Shown: piece by piece, positions 1 through 8,760 of the stretch | How positions within the stretch are numbered: position 1 is the stretch's first letter | How the letters are laid out: each line of letters opens with the position of its first letter | Assembly (NCBI GenBank): GCA_002238725.1 | Contig: MPMX01000002.1 | Location: 145,198-209,197, forward strand | Source of the DNA: Rhodospirillaceae bacterium bin65 | GTDB taxonomy: Bacteria > Pseudomonadota > Alphaproteobacteria > Bin65 | DNA: 64,000 nt | Direction: 5' to 3' | The notes under the pieces: generated by a model | What the model saw: only the letters and a program-made list of their open reading frames with translations | What the model was told of the DNA's origin: nothing | Databases searched by the model: none | Made by a program: the position numbers and the translations under genes

Positions 1-50
1 CGGCGCTGTGGCAATGACGGCGCGCCTGGCGCTGCGGACCTGAGAAGCGG

Positions 51-923
51 CTATTCCGCCGCTTCGCACTGCGCCGTCAGATCGCTCAGCGTGAAGGCCC
101 GTTCGGCGTGCAGCGAGGGGATGCGCCGGCGGCTCTTTTCCACCAGGTCCAGGTCGAGCGTGCCGAAGACCAGGTTTTCGCCGTCGCCGCCATCGGCAAT
201 CGTTTCACCCCACGGGTCGACGATCAGCGAATGGCCATAAGTCTTCCGGCCTTCGGCATGGTCGCCCCATTGGGCCGGCGCGATGACGAAGCAGCCGGTC
301 TCGATCGCCCGGGCGCGCAGCAGCGTGTGCCAATGGGCCTGGCCGGTGGTGCGGGTGAAGGCCGACGGGATCGTCAGGATATCGGCGCCGGCCTGGGCCA
401 GCGCGCGGTACAGGCCGGGGAAACGCAGGTCGTAGCACACCGTCATGCCGATCCGGCCCCAGGGCGAGGGCGCCAGAACGGCCTCTGACCCCGCCTGTAT
501 GGTATCGGATTCCCGGTACCATTCGTCCTCGCGCAGGTTGACGTCGAAGCAGTGCAGCTTGTCGTAGCGCGCAACGATGGCGCCGGTGCCGTCGACCAGG
601 AAAGAGCGGTTGGCCAACTTGCCGCCCGGCAATTCGATCGACAGCGAACCGATCAGCAACCACACCCCGGCCTCGCGCGCCGCGTCCGTCAGGGCCGGCA
701 GGGCGGGATGGTCCTTTTCCGATTTTGCCTTCCGCAGCGCCGCGGCCGGGACCGGCTCGATCATCGTCGCATTTTCCGGCGTCAGGACGAATTTCGCACC
801 TTCCGCCGCCACGGTGCGGATCATCCGGGTGAGTTTCTTGATGTTCGGCTCGAACTCGCGCTCCGCCGTGACCTGCAGACAGGCGACCTTGACCTTCCTG
901 CCGCCGGCCGGCCCGGCTGTCAT
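51..923 (-). CDS. Carbon-nitrogen hydrolase, Nit1/deaminated-glutathione amidase type
   Basis: A 290-residue nitrilase-superfamily amidase. The catalytic triad is visible: Glu50 in TPENAT, Lys122 in DKLHCFD and Cys163 in CYDLRFPG. The length and the CYDLRF signature match the Nit1/NitFhit branch, whose characterised members hydrolyse deaminated glutathione in the cytosol. That substrate is inferred from the family and not shown here. Its start overlaps the end of grxC by 4 nt, so the two are translationally coupled. The comF-grxC-nit order recurs in alphaproteobacteria. The gene ends 50 nt from the window edge, and I see no supportable feature in bases 1-50. Confidence 0.9.
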   Translation of the reverse strand: MTAGPAGGRKVKVACLQVTAEREFEPNIKKLTRMIRTVAAEGAKFVLTPENATMIEPVPAAALRKAKSEKDHPALPALTDAAREAGVWLLIGSLSIELPGGKLANRSFLVDGTGAIVARYDKLHCFDVNLREDEWYRESDTIQAGSEAVLAPSPWGRIGMTVCYDLRFPGLYRALAQAGADILTIPSAFTRTTGQAHWHTLLRARAIETGCFVIAPAQWGDHAEGRKTYGHSLIVDPWGETIADGGDGENLVFGTLDLDLVEKSRRRIPSLHAERAFTLSDLTAQCEAAE

Positions 924-1183
924 TGCGCGCCCTGCGCCAGCATCGGGTCCAGCTCGCCCGCCACATCCAGGGCATGAAGTTCGTCGCAGCCGCCGATATG
1001 GCGGTCGTCGATCCAGATCTGCGGCACGGACCTGGCGCCCGCACGCTCCGCCATGGCACGGCGCAAATTGGGCCGGAAGGTGACGTCCACCTCCTTATAG
1101 TCCACGCCCTTCTGCCTGAGCAGCGACAGGGCACGGCTGCAGAACGGGCACATCAGGGTCGTATAGATTTCTACCGTCGCCAT
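920..1183 (-). CDS. grxC: Glutaredoxin 3 (GrxC)
   Basis: An 87-residue dithiol glutaredoxin with a CPFC redox site at residues 12-15, where the textbook motif is CPYC. It also has the later SVPQIWID segment carrying the cis-proline that binds glutathione. It reduces disulfides and glutathione mixed disulfides in the cytoplasm using GSH. The last 4 nt overlap the downstream amidase start. A 133-nt gap separates it from comF upstream, so it may have its own promoter although it lies in the comF direction. The family is certain from length, motif and fold order. Confidence 0.95.
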   Translation of the reverse strand: MATVEIYTTLMCPFCSRALSLLRQKGVDYKEVDVTFRPNLRRAMAERAGARSVPQIWIDDRHIGGCDELHALDVAGELDPMLAQGAQ

Positions 1184-1316
1184 CGTTCGCCGAACCGTTC
1201 ACCGTGTTTCGGAACTATGGTTCGCCGCCGCGCCGGAGTCCAGCGCCGGGCCGCTGCGCGCCGCCCGATCCCCGGCAGGATACCGCGCCCGCGCAATTCC
1301 CGCCCAGTCACGGCCG

Positions 1317-2111
1317 CTATTCCGGCAACGCACCGCGAACGACCCGCGCGAGCACCAGCACATCGACCTCGGCAGCGCCGGCACGCTCCAGCGCCCGGGC
1401 AGCGGCTTCGACCGTGGCGCCGGTCGTGAGCACATCATCGACCAGCAGGATGCGCGCGCCCCGGATCGCCGGTCGCAGCCGCGGCGAGACCGCGAACGCG
1501 CCGCGGACATTGAGGCGCCGGGTCCGACGGTTCAGGCCGCCCTGGCTCGGCGTCGCCCGGGTCCGGCGCAGGAGATCGACGCACAGGTCGACGCCGCCCG
1601 CCGCCGCCACGCCGCGCGCCAGTTCGGCCGACTGGTTGTAGCGCCGCGCCACCAGCCGCCGCCAGTGCAGCGGAACCGGCGCGACCAGATCGGCGCGCTG
1701 CGTCAGTTCCGCCCCGGCGCGCGCCATCCAGCGGCCCAAGTGCCGGCCCGCCTGCATCCGGTCGCCATGCTTGAAGGACAGGATCAACGGCCGGCTGGCG
1801 TCGTCGTAGCGCAGCACGGCGCGCGCGGCGGCGTAGGCCGGCTGCCGGGCCGCGCAGGCGCCGCACAGGGCGCCGTCTGCAACGTCGAATTCGAACGGCA
1901 GTCCGCAGCAGGCGCAGAACGGCCGCTCGATGAAGGAAAGCCCGCCCCAGCAGGCGCCGCACAGGGCGCCGTCGCGCGGCGCGATCGCGCGGCAGGCCAG
2001 ACAGCGCGGCGGCAGCAACCGGTCTACGGCCCAGAGACCGGCGGTGCGCAGAAGGCCGAACGTCCGGGCAGGCCCGCTTCCGCTCTGCGTTGCGCTGCCG
2101 CCGTCAGTCAC
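1317..2111 (-). CDS. comF: ComF family phosphoribosyltransferase-like protein
   Basis: I place the start at a GTG (2109-2111) that overlaps the ppk2 stop by 8 nt, giving 264 residues. A longer frame from 2180 would sit 77 nt inside ppk2. The N-terminus has four Cys pairs (CLAC, CGAC, CACC, CGAC), the usual ComF zinc-ribbon. The C-terminus has the PRPP-binding signature ILLVDDVLTTGAT. In competent bacteria ComF works in DNA uptake; in alphaproteobacteria its substrate is unsettled and it is often annotated amidophosphoribosyltransferase-like. Neighbours grxC and the amidase are its usual partners, but the methyltransferase that normally precedes it lies on the other strand at 4.4 kb. Confidence 0.88.
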   Translation of the reverse strand: MTDGGSATQSGSGPARTFGLLRTAGLWAVDRLLPPRCLACRAIAPRDGALCGACWGGLSFIERPFCACCGLPFEFDVADGALCGACAARQPAYAAARAVLRYDDASRPLILSFKHGDRMQAGRHLGRWMARAGAELTQRADLVAPVPLHWRRLVARRYNQSAELARGVAAAGGVDLCVDLLRRTRATPSQGGLNRRTRRLNVRGAFAVSPRLRPAIRGARILLVDDVLTTGATVEAAARALERAGAAEVDVLVLARVVRGALPE

Positions 2112-3102
2112 CGCCCTGGCTGCGGTTGGCGCGGCGGCGCTGGTCCGGATGCAGGGAGCGGCCCAGGACCTGCGCGCCATCCCCGATGGCGTGGGCGGTA
2201 CCGCCGACGATCAGGGGGTCGGGCTCGCCGACGATGCGCTTGTCCTTGCCCGGATAGGGCAGGCTGCTCAGGAAATGCCGCATGCAGTTCAGCCGCGCCC
2301 GCTTCTTGTCGTCCGACTTGATGATGGTCCAAGGGGCATCGGCGGTATCGGTGTAGAAATACATCGCCTCCTTGGCCTCGGTGTAGTCTTCCCACATGTT
2401 GAGCGATTTCCGGTCGATCGGCGACAGCTTCCAGTGCTTGAGCGGTTCGTTCTCGCGCGATTTGAAGCGGCGCAACTGTTCCTCCCGGGTCACGGAGAAC
2501 CAGTATTTGAACAGGCGGATGCCGCTGCGCACCAGCATGCGCTCGAACTCCGGCGCTTCGCGCATGAATTCGAGATACTCGTTGGCGGTGCAGAAGCCCA
2601 TGACCCGCTCGACGCCGGCCCGGTTGTACCAGGAGCGGTCGAACAGGACGATTTCCCCGGCCGAGGGCAGATGCGCGACATAGCGCTGGAAGTACCACTG
2701 GCCCTGTTCCTTCTCGGTCGGCTTGTCGAGCGCGACCGCCCGGGCGCCGCGCGGGTTGAGATGTTCGGTGAACCGCTTGATGGTGCCGCCCTTGCCGGCG
2801 GCATCCCGGCCTTCGAACAGGCAGACGATCTTCTGCCCGGTCTCGCGCACCCACTCCTGCACCTTGAGAAGTTCGATCTGCAGCTCCGCCTTGCGCTTCT
2901 CGTAATCCTTGCGGCGGATTTTCCGCCTGTACGGGAATTCGCCCGATTCGAAAACCCGGCGGATGGCCTCGCGATCACGCCGAATGTCGGCGGCGGACGG
3001 CTTGCCTGCCGGCGAATCTTCCGTCAATTCGGGCAGCGGTTCGGCGTTCGCGTCCACCGTTTCCGCCGGCTTGCCGCGGTCGCTCCGTTCGGCGTTGCTC
3101 AT
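2104..3102 (-). CDS. ppk2: Polyphosphate kinase 2 family protein
   Basis: A 332-residue PPK2. The Walker A-like motif GRDAAGKGG is at residues 98-106 and the Walker B/lid motif FDRSWYNR is near 154-161. PPK2 enzymes move phosphate between polyphosphate and nucleotides, usually making GTP or ATP from NDP in the class I single-domain form that this length matches. The first 45 residues are acidic and low complexity, as in many class I members. It is transcribed with comF, overlapping it by 8 nt, and divergently from the SDR at 3207. This is an unusual insertion ahead of comF. Confidence 0.93.
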   Translation of the reverse strand: MSNAERSDRGKPAETVDANAEPLPELTEDSPAGKPSAADIRRDREAIRRVFESGEFPYRRKIRRKDYEKRKAELQIELLKVQEWVRETGQKIVCLFEGRDAAGKGGTIKRFTEHLNPRGARAVALDKPTEKEQGQWYFQRYVAHLPSAGEIVLFDRSWYNRAGVERVMGFCTANEYLEFMREAPEFERMLVRSGIRLFKYWFSVTREEQLRRFKSRENEPLKHWKLSPIDRKSLNMWEDYTEAKEAMYFYTDTADAPWTIIKSDDKKRARLNCMRHFLSSLPYPGKDKRIVGEPDPLIVGGTAHAIGDGAQVLGRSLHPDQRRRANRSQGGD

Positions 3103-3206
3103 GACTGCCGACCTCCCTAGAGTATCGCCGAGCCGGGCGCAGCCATGCGCCGGATGGCGGAATCGGTTCCCCGGCGCGCCGCTGCCCTTCTTGAACGGAT
3201 ACTAGC

Positions 3207-3962
3207 ATGAACCTTACCGGAAAGACCGCAATTGTGACCGGCGCCGCGCGCGGCCTCGGCCGTGCCTATGCGCAGAAGATGGTGGAAATGGGCGTCAACG
3301 TGGTCGCAGCCGACATCGCCGATTGCGCGGAGACGGTGGGCGCCGCCTACGGCCCCGGCAAGATCGTCGGTACGAGCGTCGACGTCGCCAGCTTCGACAG
3401 CGCCGAAGCGATGGCCGCGCTGGCCTGCGAGCGCTTCGGCGGCATCGATATCCTGGTCAACAACGCCGCGCTCTACGGCTCACTCACGGGCGGCCGGATC
3501 GAGACGATCGCCGAAGCGGACTGGGACGCCTGCATGGCGGTCAACGTCAAGGGCCTGTGGAACTGTGCCAAGTCCGTCATTCCCTCGATGCGCGAACGCG
3601 GCGGCGGCAGCATCATCAACATCTCGTCGCTGGCTGCCGTCTACGGCCTGCCCTACGCGCTGCACTATTCGACGTCGAAGGGCGCCGTCATCGGCATGAC
3701 CCGGGCGATGGCGCGGGAACTGGGGCGGGACTGGATCCGCGTGAACGCGATCGCGCCGTCCGCCGTGCTGACCGAGGGAACGGACGAATTCTTCGGCGAA
3801 AAGAAGGAAAAGGGCATGCAGGTGATCGCGGCTTCGCAGAGCCTGCAGAAGAACCTGGAGCCCGACGACCTGGTCGGCACCGTCCTCTATCTCGCCGGCG
3901 ACGCCAGCAAGTTCGTCACCGGCCAGACGATCATGGTCGACGGCGGCACGGTCTATCTGTGA
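3207..3962 (+). CDS. SDR family oxidoreductase
   Basis: A 251-residue classical short-chain dehydrogenase. The cofactor motif TGAARGLG (residues 11-18) and the NNAA motif (85-88) are present, as is the Ser141-Tyr154-Lys158 triad in YSTSK. Asp36 at the end of beta-2 (AADIAD) favours NAD(H) over NADP(H). The C-terminal VTGQTIMVDGG is typical of FabG-like members. The substrate is unknown. Its stop overlaps the GTG start of a small secreted protein, so the two are probably co-transcribed. The promoter should lie in the 104-nt gap shared with divergent ppk2. Confidence 0.9.
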   Translation: MNLTGKTAIVTGAARGLGRAYAQKMVEMGVNVVAADIADCAETVGAAYGPGKIVGTSVDVASFDSAEAMAALACERFGGIDILVNNAALYGSLTGGRIETIAEADWDACMAVNVKGLWNCAKSVIPSMRERGGGSIINISSLAAVYGLPYALHYSTSKGAVIGMTRAMARELGRDWIRVNAIAPSAVLTEGTDEFFGEKKEKGMQVIAASQSLQKNLEPDDLVGTVLYLAGDASKFVTGQTIMVDGGTVYL

Positions 3963-4378
3963 GGCTCCGCCGACCGGTCGGCGCCGGCCTGCTCGTCCTC
4001 GCCCTTGCGGCAGCGGCGCACCCGGCCGGAGCGGTTTCGGTGGCGGACTATCAGAAATGGCGGCACGCGACGCGCACGGTCCGGGCGACTCCGACCGGGC
4101 TGGTCGAGGTGCGCCTGGGCGGAATTCTCAGCGGCCTGCTACTGGCCAACCGCCGGCTGGGCCGCGCCGGCGCCCCGCTGCTGTTCTGCCCGCCCGCCGA
4201 TGCCCCGGCCGACGGCATGGCAAGCGTCGAGTTGCGCAAACGCGTCGATGCGGAACTGAAGTCCCCGTCGCGGCCGGGCGGCGAGCCCTGGCCGGCGGAG
4301 ACCGGGATCGGGGCGGTCATCCTCCATATCCTGCAACGGGCGTGGCGCTGCCCGGCCGGCCGCCAGGTCGTGCGATAG
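3959..4378 (+). CDS. Small secreted protein of unknown function
   Basis: A 139-residue frame that opens with GTG inside the SDR stop (GTGA overlap). The first 28 residues form a clear signal peptide: RLRRP, then a Leu/Ala-rich core, then AHPAGA. The mature part has GGILSGLLLANRRL and LLFCPP followed later by a second Cys (RAWRC). These resemble the Rap1a/Tai-type immunity fold, where two Cys form a disulfide, but the match is by eye and weak. Its tail ends 4 nt before the methyltransferase start, so SDR, this gene and the methyltransferase look like one operon. The function is not known. Confidence 0.6.
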   Translation: MRLRRPVGAGLLVLALAAAAHPAGAVSVADYQKWRHATRTVRATPTGLVEVRLGGILSGLLLANRRLGRAGAPLLFCPPADAPADGMASVELRKRVDAELKSPSRPGGEPWPAETGIGAVILHILQRAWRCPAGRQVVR

Positions 4379-4382
4379 CGCC

Positions 4383-5315
4383 GTGAACGGCCCGGCCCGG
4401 ATCTTCGACCGCCGCACCGTCCGCCTGCACCGCGACCGGGCGGCCCGCCGCTGGCCCGCGCCGGACGGTTCGCGCAACCCGGAATTCCTGCACGATGCCG
4501 TGACCGACCAGCTGCTCGAACGGCTGGCCGAGGTGCGCGAACCCTTCGCGGACTGCCTCTATCTCGGCTGCCGGCGCGGCCCGGCGACGCGGCGGCTGGC
4601 GGCGCGGTCCGGCATGCAGCGGATCGCTCAGGCGGACCTGAGCCCGGCCATGGCCGTGGCCGCGCGGGCCGCCAACCGCTTCTTCCCCGCCTTGTGCCTG
4701 GACGAGGAGGCCCTGCCGTTCGCCGACAACAGCTTCGACCTCGTCTTCGCGCCCCTGTCGCTGCACTGGGTGAACGATCTGCCGGGAACGCTGATCCAGC
4801 TCAATCGCCTGCTCCGGCCGGGGGGCCTGCTGCTGGCGGCGTTGATCGGCGGCGGCGCGCTTGCCGAACTGCGCGAGGCGCTGGCCGAGGCCGAACTGGC
4901 CGGCGAAGGCGGGGTCTCGCCGCGGATCTCGCCCTTCGCCGACGTGCGCGACGGCGGCGACCTGTTGCAAAGGGCGGGCTTTGCCCTGCCGATGGCCGAC
5001 CGGGAGCGGATCGGCGCGACCTACGAACACGCTTTCGGCCTGATGATGGACCTGCGCGATATGGGCGAAACCAACGCCGTTTGCGCCCGGCGCAGGAATT
5101 TCACCCGCCGCGCCACTCTGGTCGAGGCGGCCGAGGTCTATCTGCGCCGCTTTGCCGACAGGGCCGGGCGGCTGCGCGCCACCTTCGACCTGATCTTCCT
5201 GACGGGATGGGCGCCGGCTGCCGGACAGCCCCGGCCTCTGCGCCCGGGCAGCGCCGCAGCGCGCCTGGCCGACGCACTGGGCGGAAAGGAAGTGGACCCG
5301 GAAGCAGGCCGGTGA
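4383..5315 (+). CDS. Class I SAM-dependent methyltransferase, NDUFAF5/BioC-like
   Basis: A 310-residue protein starting with GTG. The SAM-binding fold is seen as CLYLGCRRGPATRRL (motif I, in which Cys-Arg replaces the usual Gly), then QADLSP, then LPFADNSFDLVFAPLSLHW near residue 110-130. The N-terminal IFDRR and the C-terminal layout match the alphaproteobacterial NDUFAF5 group, which in mitochondria hydroxylates a complex I subunit; the bacterial role is unproven. It usually sits head to head with comF. Here ppk2, an SDR and a secreted protein lie between them. The degenerate motif I leaves its SAM use uncertain. Confidence 0.82.
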   Translation: MNGPARIFDRRTVRLHRDRAARRWPAPDGSRNPEFLHDAVTDQLLERLAEVREPFADCLYLGCRRGPATRRLAARSGMQRIAQADLSPAMAVAARAANRFFPALCLDEEALPFADNSFDLVFAPLSLHWVNDLPGTLIQLNRLLRPGGLLLAALIGGGALAELREALAEAELAGEGGVSPRISPFADVRDGGDLLQRAGFALPMADRERIGATYEHAFGLMMDLRDMGETNAVCARRRNFTRRATLVEAAEVYLRRFADRAGRLRATFDLIFLTGWAPAAGQPRPLRPGSAAARLADALGGKEVDPEAGR

Positions 5316-5344
5316 GGTCCGGATTCTGAAGGAAGCGATAGCGG

Positions 5345-5455
5345 CCCTTCGATACGCCCCGGATCGAGTCCGGGCTACTCAGGGTGAGGGCAGAGTGAGT
5401 ATAGGCGTTTGCTTTGCCCTCATCCCGAGTAGGCCCGGAGGGCCGTATCGAGGGG
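5345..5455. repeat. REP-like dispersed hairpin repeat
   Basis: An imperfect inverted repeat of about 111 nt. The left arm (5345-5392) begins CCCTTCGATACG and ends GCTACTCAGGGTGAGGG. The right arm (5415-5455) carries CCCTCATCCCGAGTAGG and CGTATCGAGGGG. It fills the gap between two convergent genes, so as RNA it could act as a bidirectional terminator. A nested, larger version of the same element lies at 22.0-22.2 kb. Confidence 0.85.
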
Positions 5456-5502
5456 CCTGCCCGAGTTCAAATTATCGACCGCTGGAAAAACCCGCGAAAA
5501 CG

Positions 5503-7926
5503 CTACCCCCGCAGTTCCCCGCCGGTCTGTTTCTGCACGGCGGCGACGATCTTCTCCGCCACGGCATCGATCTCAGCATCCGTCAGGGTTTTCTCGGTCG
5601 GCTGCAGGGTGACGGAAATGGCGACCGACTTGCGGTCTTTCTCGATACCTGCGCCTTCGTAGACATCGAAGACCGACACGTCGGCTACCAGCTTCTTTTC
5701 GGCGTTTTTCGCGGCCCGGATCACCTTTTCGGACGGCGTTGAGCGGTCCAGCACGAACGCGAAATCGCGCTCCACCGGATGGAAGGGCGAGGGATCCAGC
5801 AGGGCGCGCGCCCTGGTGCCCTTGTCCTTGCGCGGCGGTAGCGCGTGGAAGAAGACCTCGAAGCCGACCATCGGCCCCTTGGCATCGAGGGCGCGCAGAA
5901 TCCGCGGGTGCAATTCACCGAAGGCCGCCAGCACCCGGTTGCCCAGCTTCAGGACGCCGGACCGGCCGGGATGGTACCAGCCGGGCGCCTCTGCGGCGGC
6001 CTGAAGGCTGCCGACCGGGGCGCCGGCCGCATCCAGCGCCGCCAGGGCATCGGCCTTGGCGTCGAACGCATCGGCAGCGCGCGGCGCTTCGAACCAGGGG
6101 CGGCCATTGCGATCGCCGGCGCGCAGGCCGGCGGCGACGATGGCCTGGTCCTCCGGCTCGTTGCCGGCGAACTGCGGCCCGATCTCGAACAGCGCCACGT
6201 CGGGCGAACTGCGGTCGGCGTTCCACTGCGCCGCCCGGATCAGGTTCGGCAGAATCGACGGCCGCATGACGTCCAAGTCTGTCGTGATCGGGTTTTCCAG
6301 CATGGTCTGCGGCGTCGCGCCGCCGAACAATCCGGCATGGCCGGCGTCCATGAAGGACCAGGTGACGGCTTCCAGCATACCTCTTGCGGCCAGGGCACGC
6401 CTTGCCATGCCCAGGCGGCGCTGGTCCGGCGTCACCGTGCGGGTGGTAATGCCTTCGGGTACGACCGAAACGGCCGGGATCCGGTCGTAGCCGTAAACGC
6501 GCAGCACGTCCTCGACGATATCCGCCTCGCCATGGGCGTCGACATCGAAGACGCGCCAGGAGGGGATTGCGACGGTCCAGCACGCTTCGCCGTTTGCCGA
6601 CGCCTTCTCCCGAACGGTGTAGCCCTGCGCTTCGAGGATGCACTCGATCTGGGCATCGGGCACGGCAAGGCCGCCCAGGCTTTCCAGCCGGGCCGGCCGG
6701 AAGCGCACGTCGCGCCGCCAGTCCGGAACCGCGCCGGCGCTGAAGACATGGCTCACCTCGCCGCCACAGAACTCCAGGATCAGGCGCGCCGCCACCTCCG
6801 CGCCCCACAGGGCCGATTCCGGATCGACCCCGCGTTCGAAGCGGTAGCGGGCGTCCGAGTTGAGGCCCAGCTTCCGGCCGGTCGCCGCGGTGCGCAGCGT
6901 GTCGAACAGGGCGACTTCGAGGAACACGTTCGTCGTTCCGGGCTGGCAGCCAGTTTCCTCTCCGCCCATCAGGCCGCCGATGGCGTGGACCGCCCGGTCG
7001 TCGGCGATCACCGTCATGTCGGAGGTCAGCGTGTACTTGACTCCGTCGAGCGCCTGGATGGTCTCGCCGTCGCGCGCCATGCGCATAGTGAGGTCGCTGG
7101 CCAGCTTGTCGGCGTCGAAAACATGCAGGGGCCGGCCCAGGTCGTGGGTCACCAGGTTGGTGATATCGACCAGGGCCGAGATCGGCCGCAGCCCGATCGC
7201 CCGCAGGCGCCGCTGCACCCACTCCGGGCTCGACCCGTTGGTCACGCCGCGGAAGAACCGGCCGACGACGAAGGGGCAGGCGCCGTCCAGGCCGGCGGGC
7301 AGATCGCGGCGCCAGACCAGGGGGCTGTCGAACGTGCCCGGCACGGTCGCCGCGTCGAAGGGCTTGAGCCGCCCGACACCGGCGGCGGCGAGATCGCGCG
7401 CGATGCCGTGGACGCCCAGCGCGTCCTGACGGTTTGGCGTGATGGCGACTTCGATGACCGGATCGTTCAGGCCGAGCCAATCGGCGAAGGGTTCACCGAC
7501 CGGGGCGTCGTCCGGCAGGTCGATGATGCCCTCATGCTCGTCCGACAGGCCCATCTCGCGCTCGGAACAGAGCATGCCGTTCGACTCCTGGCCCCGGATC
7601 ACGCCCTTCTTCAGGTCAAGTCCTGTCCCCGGAATATGCGTGCCGGCCGGGGCGAACACGCCCTTCATGCCGGTGCGCGCGTTGGGCGCGCCGCACACCA
7701 CCTGGACCCGGTCTTCGCCGGTATCGACGATGCAGACGCTGAGGCGGTCGGCGTCCGGATGCTGCCGCGCCTCGACCACCCTGGCGATCCGGAACGGCGC
7801 GAGTTCGGCGGCCTTGTCCTCGACGCCTTCGACCTCGAGGCCGATGGCGGTCAGCTTCGCGGCGATCTCGTTCAGCGGCGCATCCGTCTCCAGATGCTCC
7901 CTGAGCCAAGACAGGGTGAATTTCAT
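5503..7926 (-). CDS. pheT: Phenylalanine--tRNA ligase beta subunit
   Basis: An 807-residue protein, normal for bacterial PheT. The order is: N-terminal domain, EMAP-type tRNA-binding domain (about residues 39-150), B3/B4 editing domain (SALVDITNLVTHDLGRP near 240), B5 domain, the catalytic-like core, and the C-terminal FDX-ACB domain (FHPVERDFAFVLDRS). It pairs with PheS to charge tRNA-Phe and to edit Tyr-tRNA-Phe. pheS normally lies directly upstream, but the upstream neighbour is a toxin-antitoxin pair and no pheS is present in the window. Its promoter should be in the 134 nt between 7926 and the toxin stop. Confidence 0.97.
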   Translation of the reverse strand: MKFTLSWLREHLETDAPLNEIAAKLTAIGLEVEGVEDKAAELAPFRIARVVEARQHPDADRLSVCIVDTGEDRVQVVCGAPNARTGMKGVFAPAGTHIPGTGLDLKKGVIRGQESNGMLCSEREMGLSDEHEGIIDLPDDAPVGEPFADWLGLNDPVIEVAITPNRQDALGVHGIARDLAAAGVGRLKPFDAATVPGTFDSPLVWRRDLPAGLDGACPFVVGRFFRGVTNGSSPEWVQRRLRAIGLRPISALVDITNLVTHDLGRPLHVFDADKLASDLTMRMARDGETIQALDGVKYTLTSDMTVIADDRAVHAIGGLMGGEETGCQPGTTNVFLEVALFDTLRTAATGRKLGLNSDARYRFERGVDPESALWGAEVAARLILEFCGGEVSHVFSAGAVPDWRRDVRFRPARLESLGGLAVPDAQIECILEAQGYTVREKASANGEACWTVAIPSWRVFDVDAHGEADIVEDVLRVYGYDRIPAVSVVPEGITTRTVTPDQRRLGMARRALAARGMLEAVTWSFMDAGHAGLFGGATPQTMLENPITTDLDVMRPSILPNLIRAAQWNADRSSPDVALFEIGPQFAGNEPEDQAIVAAGLRAGDRNGRPWFEAPRAADAFDAKADALAALDAAGAPVGSLQAAAEAPGWYHPGRSGVLKLGNRVLAAFGELHPRILRALDAKGPMVGFEVFFHALPPRKDKGTRARALLDPSPFHPVERDFAFVLDRSTPSEKVIRAAKNAEKKLVADVSVFDVYEGAGIEKDRKSVAISVTLQPTEKTLTDAEIDAVAEKIVAAVQKQTGGELRG

Positions 7927-8060
7927 GGTCGGCGTTCCGTGACGGTGAGGCCGGGATTAATTGCCGATCCTGCGCTGCCCGGCAACCGGCGGCAGGGCCG
8001 CACTTGAACCGCACCGGGCGCCGAGTCGCAGGATGCCGGGCAAGGTCTCAAGCCGAGCGG

Positions 8061-8459
8061 TCAGGCAACGGCGTCGAAGCCGTCCAGGCGCAGGGCGGAC
8101 TTGTCGAAGGTCAGTGTCGTATCCGCGCCCAAACCGCGGTTGAGTCCCGCGATGACGGCGTCGGCGAAGTCGCCGCCCCTCCGGAGCCACTGCACCGCGT
8201 CGGCGACAAGAGCCGGTTCCTGGAAAGCCAGGACCGGGCTGTCCACGAGCTTCGTTATACAGTCGGCAATTTCCGCCTTCGAATAGCCGTACGACCGGCG
8301 CAGCACCCAGGCGAACTCGCAAAGGACCATCAGATTGACCAGCAAGGGCGTTCCGGCGTCTGCCGCCTTGCGGACGGCCAGTTCCGCGGCGCGGGTCTGT
8401 TCCGGCTCGTCCGCAACGACCAGACGGAGCAGAACATTCGAATCAAGGCCCTTAGTCAT
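8061..8459 (-). CDS. PIN domain toxin (VapC-like)
   Basis: I start at the ATG at 8457-8459, which overlaps the antitoxin stop by 8 nt; this gives 132 residues, normal for PIN toxins. Acidic residues expected for Mg-dependent RNase activity are present: Asp in MTKGLDSNVLL, Glu in MVLCEFAWVL, and the paired Asp in GGDFADAVIAG and LTFDKSA. PIN toxins cut RNA, often tRNA or rRNA. Pairing with an AbrB-type partner is a known VapBC/MazE-like arrangement. The target is unknown. Confidence 0.88.
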   Translation of the reverse strand: MTKGLDSNVLLRLVVADEPEQTRAAELAVRKAADAGTPLLVNLMVLCEFAWVLRRSYGYSKAEIADCITKLVDSPVLAFQEPALVADAVQWLRRGGDFADAVIAGLNRGLGADTTLTFDKSALRLDGFDAVA

Positions 8460-8757
8460 CGCCCGCCGCGTCACGTCCCGGCAGCAGCCCCAGCGCCCGC
8501 TCGGTGCGCTCAACCGCCGCTTCCGCAATGGCGTCGTTCATCTCCTCCACGCTGATGGCCGGTCCGTCATAGTACGGTTTCAGCATGCCGACGATGTCGT
8601 CGATCGACCGGTTCATCGCCTTCATTCGTGCGCCGCCATCGTCGTCGACCTCGAACCGGACCTTGTCGCCAGGCTGGAGATTGAGCTTTTCGCGCACGGA
8701 TTTCGGGATGGTGATCTGACCCTTGGCAGTCACTTTTGCAGTCGGTTGCCGTCCCAT
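8452..8757 (-). CDS. AbrB/MazE-family antitoxin
   Basis: A 101-residue protein. The swapped-hairpin SpoVT-AbrB DNA-binding domain fills the N-terminus (AKVTAKGQITIPKSVREKL, then LQPGDKVRFEVDDDG). A C-terminal helix region (from about residue 55) would wrap the toxin. I start at the ATG at 8755-8757 because the domain begins there and the repeats that look like its operator lie directly upstream. It should neutralise the PIN toxin and repress its own operon. It overlaps the toxin gene by 8 nt. Confidence 0.9.
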   Translation of the reverse strand: MGRQPTAKVTAKGQITIPKSVREKLNLQPGDKVRFEVDDDGGARMKAMNRSIDDIVGMLKPYYDGPAISVEEMNDAIAEAAVERTERALGLLPGRDAAGDD

Positions 8758-8760
8758 AGT

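Noticed and set aside
5845..8007. A 720-codon open frame on the plus strand opposite pheT
   Set aside because: pheT is fully conserved on the minus strand; the antisense frame has no recognisable domain.
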